Shown here: in pieces, positions 60,884 to 64,000 of the stretch | How positions within the stretch are numbered: position 1 is the first letter of the stretch | How the letters are laid out: the number at the start of each line of letters is the position of its first letter | From: Alviniconcha marisindica | Lineage: Eukaryota; Mollusca; Gastropoda; Provannidae | NCBI GenBank assembly: GCA_018857735.1 | Contig: JABMCL010003926.1 | Span: 197,501-261,500, forward strand | DNA length: 64,000 nucleotides | Direction: 5' to 3' | Made by a program: the position numbers and the translations under genes | The notes under the pieces: model-generated | Seen by the model: the letters and a program-made list of their open reading frames with translations, nothing else | Database searches by the model: none | What the model was told of the DNA's origin: nothing

Positions 60884-61133
60884 CATAAGCAAATGCACAT
60901 TTCAAGATTCTGCTCATATATAATGTAAACTCTTCCTAAAGTCAGCTCTACAAACTCATACACAAATATTAAACAAAATGTGCACACAAACATCAAACAC
61001 AACTTTACAGAGTTGGTAATTGTGTCTGTGTACGTGTGTATTTTTTAATGTGCGGACTGATTCTGTAGATTTGACTTGAGAAACAGTTTACATAGTTATA
61101 TGAGAAGAGTTCTGAAATGTGCATTTGCTTATG
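60884..61133. repeat. Imperfect inverted repeat, arms of about 47 bp
   Basis: CATAAGCAAATGCACATTTC...GTAAAC (60884-60930) is inverted at 61086-61133 (GTTTAC...GAAATGTGCATTTGCTTATG). A third, single copy lies at 2208-2240. It may be a fold-back MITE or two opposed insertions of one repeat. Confidence 0.8.
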
Positions 61134-61249
61134 AAGAGTTTGATCAACCTAAGATGGTCCTGTGCAGCTGACATGAAGTTAAAATCCAATGACTGACTAG
61201 TCCGTCAATATGGCCTTTGTTTGAAAAAGAATTATGCAGCTATATAAGC

Positions 61250-61695
61250 TGAGGACATGCTGGTATCCTTGCCAAAACAGAGCAACCCATGCAGTGGACA
61301 TGCATGCAGTGATGAAAACAGACTATACAAAGGCCATACGAAGCAAAGTATTCCGAATGCAAGGTTTTGCGGGGACCAGTTTGAATTGTGCGAGTGCAAC
61401 ATCTTGCTGATCTTCCACAAAGGCCATACGAAGCAAAGTATTCCGAATGCAAGGTTTTGCGGGGACCAGTTTGAATTGTGCGAGTGCAACATCTTGATCC
61501 TCCAGCAAGCAGTGTGCCCCTCCAACTCCAAGCTGTCCGTTTGTGAGGCCACCATTGTCCAGAGCAAAGGTCATAGGCAAAGCTGTCAGTTCTACAACAA
61601 ACCCGGAGCCAAGGTCATAGACAAAGCTGTCAGTTCTACAACAAACCCGGAGCCAAGGTCATAGACAAAGCTGTCACGGTTCCACAACAAACTTC
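61250..61695. other. Complex sequence with a 90-bp duplication and a 41-bp array; no gene assigned
   Basis: ACAAAGGCCATACGAAGCAA through GAGTGCAACATCTTG is duplicated with a 90-bp step (61327 and 61417), identical over about 77 bp. The + frame 61260-61664 stays open through both (motif RFCGDQFELCECN twice); minus-strand frames are open too. The segment GGTCATAGACAAAGCTGTCA then recurs at 41-bp steps (about 61570-61680). Coding is possible but unsupported by any known domain. Confidence 0.45.
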
Positions 61696-61734
61696 TCCAG
61701 TTTATAACCATAGGCTCTCAGATTTCCTCTGTTT

Positions 61735-62035
61735 CACTGTTTATTATCTTTTTGGGCCTTGTTTGTGCATTTATCATCTGTTTGTAGCTTTTTGGTTTAT
61801 TTATTATCTGTTTGCAGCTTGTTTGTGTATCTACCTTTTTTATTTATTATCTTTTTGCAGATTGTGTATCTATTATCGGTTTGTACCTTGTTTATTATCT
61901 GTTTGTACCTTGCGTATTTATTATCTGTACCTTGTTTGTCTGTTATCTATTTGTACCTTGTGTATTTATTATCTGTTTGTACTTTGTGTATTTATCTGTT
62001 TGTACCTTGTTTGTGTATTTATTATCTACAGCTTG
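61735..62035. repeat. Degenerate AT-rich minisatellite, about 24-27 bp
   Basis: Variants of TTTATTATCTGTTTGTACCT + TGTG, about 12 copies of uneven length. Produces open frames in all three + frames. Confidence 0.9.
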
Positions 62036-62039
62036 AAAA

Positions 62040-62671
62040 AGGTGTTTGCGTTGAACATTTCATTTGTTTTGTGTTGCCCAGTTAAAATTATTTTTAAGCT
62101 TTTGCATGTTCTGACAATGTTGTCACTGTGTCAAACATGAGTGAATGATCTTATATGATACATGCGCAAACTTCCACGCAAGAATATATGCATGTTCTCA
62201 GCGCTGGGGTTGGGGAGAGAAAAAACCCATACGCATTCACACATGCACATGGTACGGAGCATGGTGAACAGGTACGTATAGAACAAGCTGGAATGATAAT
62301 TAAGAGTTGCAATGAAAACGGCATGTACCGAGAGCTAAGCAGACAGCATGAGCAGAGTCCGTGTCTCAGATGCTGCTGGCCAGGGCTTGCCGCTAAGAAA
62401 AAAGGCCATGTACCTGAAGGTTCACTGGCCATATCGCTTTGTTTTACAGGCCTTTGGGGCCCAGGAAGATCAAGAATGGACTTGCTTGCTGTCAGGAGAA
62501 AACAAGGTGGAGTGTAGGGCCGAATGAGATCAGAAAAAAAGAGTTGCAGGTTTTCACGGACAGAACGATAAGTAACAGAAATGTAGTTGCAAAGAAGATT
62601 GTAAGACGCGGAAAACACCATCATGTGACATGCAAGAAGTACCACTCCAGTGACTGACTGTGGCAAACTCG

Positions 62672-62703
<32 letters not shown>

Positions 62704-63160
62704 TGCAGAGTTTCAGCTTCAGACGGATGCTCTAGACTAAATTCTACACACACACAAAAAGATCAAGGTCACAGCCATACGCAGTACCGTTTTGCTCACT
62801 TCATGCACATAGACAATGCTCTCAAAGAACATTGCACAGGAAGGCTTATGAGCAAATGCACTGTTCTGATAACATGCTCACAGTAGGGTTATTTCCCTTA
62901 GAGGAATTCTTGCCCTTGAACTTTGTAAAATGGGAATCTGAGACGAGGCTGTTCAGCCCACCATGCTTTGTGGATTGCCACGCTGTTGTTTTCAGTCAAG
63001 TTAAATCAGAACCACTGTGGTCTTATTTCGTGGTGTGAGAAATGTACATGCACCACTCTGTCTTGCTCATTAAGACCACTGAGCAATGATGTTTCTCACC
63101 AACGTTTAAAGCCCGTTGGCTACAAGAAAGGACCTGGAGGAGCAAGCGGTTTCACCTGCC
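62040..63160. other. Intergenic sequence, no gene seen
   Basis: Contains the repeat shared with NDUFA4 intron 3 (62169-62250) and a short CA tract (62678-62703). The frames at 62155-62657 overlap that repeat and show no known domain. Confidence 0.5.
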
Positions 63161-63164
63161 CTGA

Positions 63165-63825
63165 GGCTGGGACACTGCTGCCCTTCCACAGGGTGTTGTT
63201 GGAAGGGCAGCATGCCATCGACTGATCACCTGCCCTGAGGCTGGGAGACTGCTGCCCTTCCACAGGGTTTTGTTGGAAGGGCAGCATGCCATCGACTGAT
63301 CACCTGCCCTGAGGCTAGGACACTGCTGCCCTTCCACAGGGTGTTGTTGGAAGGGCAGCATGCCATCGACTGATCACCTGCCGTGAAGCTGGGAGACTGC
63401 TGCCCTTCCACAGGGTTTTGTTGGAAGGGCAGCATGCCATCGACTGATCACCTGCCGTGAAGCTGGGAGACTGCTGCCCTTCCACAGGGTTTTGTTGGAA
63501 GGGCAGCATGCCATCGACTGATCACCTGCCGTGAAGCTGGGAACTGCTGCCCTTCCACAGGGTTTTGTTGGAAGGGCAGCATGCCATCGACTGATCACCT
63601 GCCGTGAAGCTGGGAGACTGCTGCCCTTCCACAGGGTTTTGTTGGAAGGGCAGCATGCCATCGACTGATCACCTGCCCTGAGGCTAGGGACACTGCTGCC
63701 CTTCCACAGGGTTTTGTTGGAAGGGCAGCATGCCATCGACTGATCACCTGCCGTGAAGCTGGGACACTGCTGCCCTTCCACAGGGTTTTGTTGGAAGGGC
63801 AGCATGCCATCGACTGATCAGAGAC
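63165..63825. repeat. 74-bp minisatellite with a hairpin in every unit, 9 copies
   Basis: Unit GCTGCCCTTCCACAGGGTTT + TGTTGGAAGGGCAGCATGCC + ATCGACTGATCACCTGCCGT + GAAGCTGGGAGACT. GCTGCCCTTCCA and TGGAAGGGCAGC are perfect 12-bp complements around an 11-nt loop, in all copies. Variation is confined to the loop (GGTGTT/GGTTTT) and the GCCGTGAAGC/GCCCTGAGGC segment. Confidence 0.96.
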
Positions 63826-64000
63826 AGGACTGATTGAGACGACATTCTTTGGGGCGCCAGCAATGCTTTTCAATTGAGTGCTGATGGGACAATGCACTGT
63901 TGAGACTACTGCTTCTTGCTGTGCAACATGCCAATTAGACAACAACTACTTATCATTGCTATTGCTGAATGCTGTGAATGTTTTTTGCTGTTTGTTTTTG

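Noticed and set aside
62155..62517. 120-codon frame
   Set aside because: It overlaps a dispersed repeat shared with NDUFA4 intron 3 and shows no domain.
63374..63945. Minus-strand frames of 116-143 codons
   Set aside because: Product of the 74-bp hairpin satellite; the frame shifts through the units.

Overview
This is animal nuclear DNA, most likely from a marine mollusc and probably a gastropod. The basis is two metazoan genes with spliceosomal introns, decayed non-LTR retrotransposon pieces, tRNA-headed SINEs, and a very high load of (CA)n, (TC)n and (TA)n runs and minisatellites. The mollusc assignment is an inference from the general character of the repeats, not a database match. No bacterial operon, CRISPR array, rRNA gene or confident functional tRNA gene is present.

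Two genes are supported, both on the + strand. At 27.6-28.3 kb an exon encodes the conserved two-helix core and C-terminus of TMEM169; one or two upstream exons are proposed with low confidence. At 43.5-56.7 kb a complete four-exon gene encodes an 84-residue NDUFA4 homologue (a small cytochrome c oxidase-associated subunit). Its introns hold three large minisatellites, a broken LINE reverse transcriptase and other repeats. The genes have no evident functional link.

Layout: 0-11 kb is microsatellites and short-unit minisatellites, with a MITE at 3.97-4.89 kb that carries its own internal 46-bp array. A GC-rich, CpG-rich stretch at 12.0-12.5 kb runs into a satellite of about 6 kb (12.5-18.8 kb, 48-bp then 37-bp units). 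That array is interrupted by a second copy of the same MITE (perfect 6-bp target duplication) and by a LINE fragment. 19-27 kb is microsatellites, a LINE fragment, short repeats and a CpG-rich candidate promoter. 27-30 kb is TMEM169 and its putative 3' UTR. 30-39 kb is a run of minisatellites. 39-43 kb is mostly unique sequence with a SINE. 43.5-57 kb is NDUFA4. 57.7-63.8 kb is a final series of minisatellites, ending in a 74-bp repeat whose every unit contains a perfect hairpin.

Most long open frames here come from tandem repeats whose unit is a multiple of three (51/48, 48, 39, 33, 30 bp) or from dinucleotide runs, and are not genes. I found no convincing undescribed multi-gene system. The most informative structures are the nested satellite/MITE/LINE locus, arrays that have arisen inside transposable elements, and the hairpin satellite.
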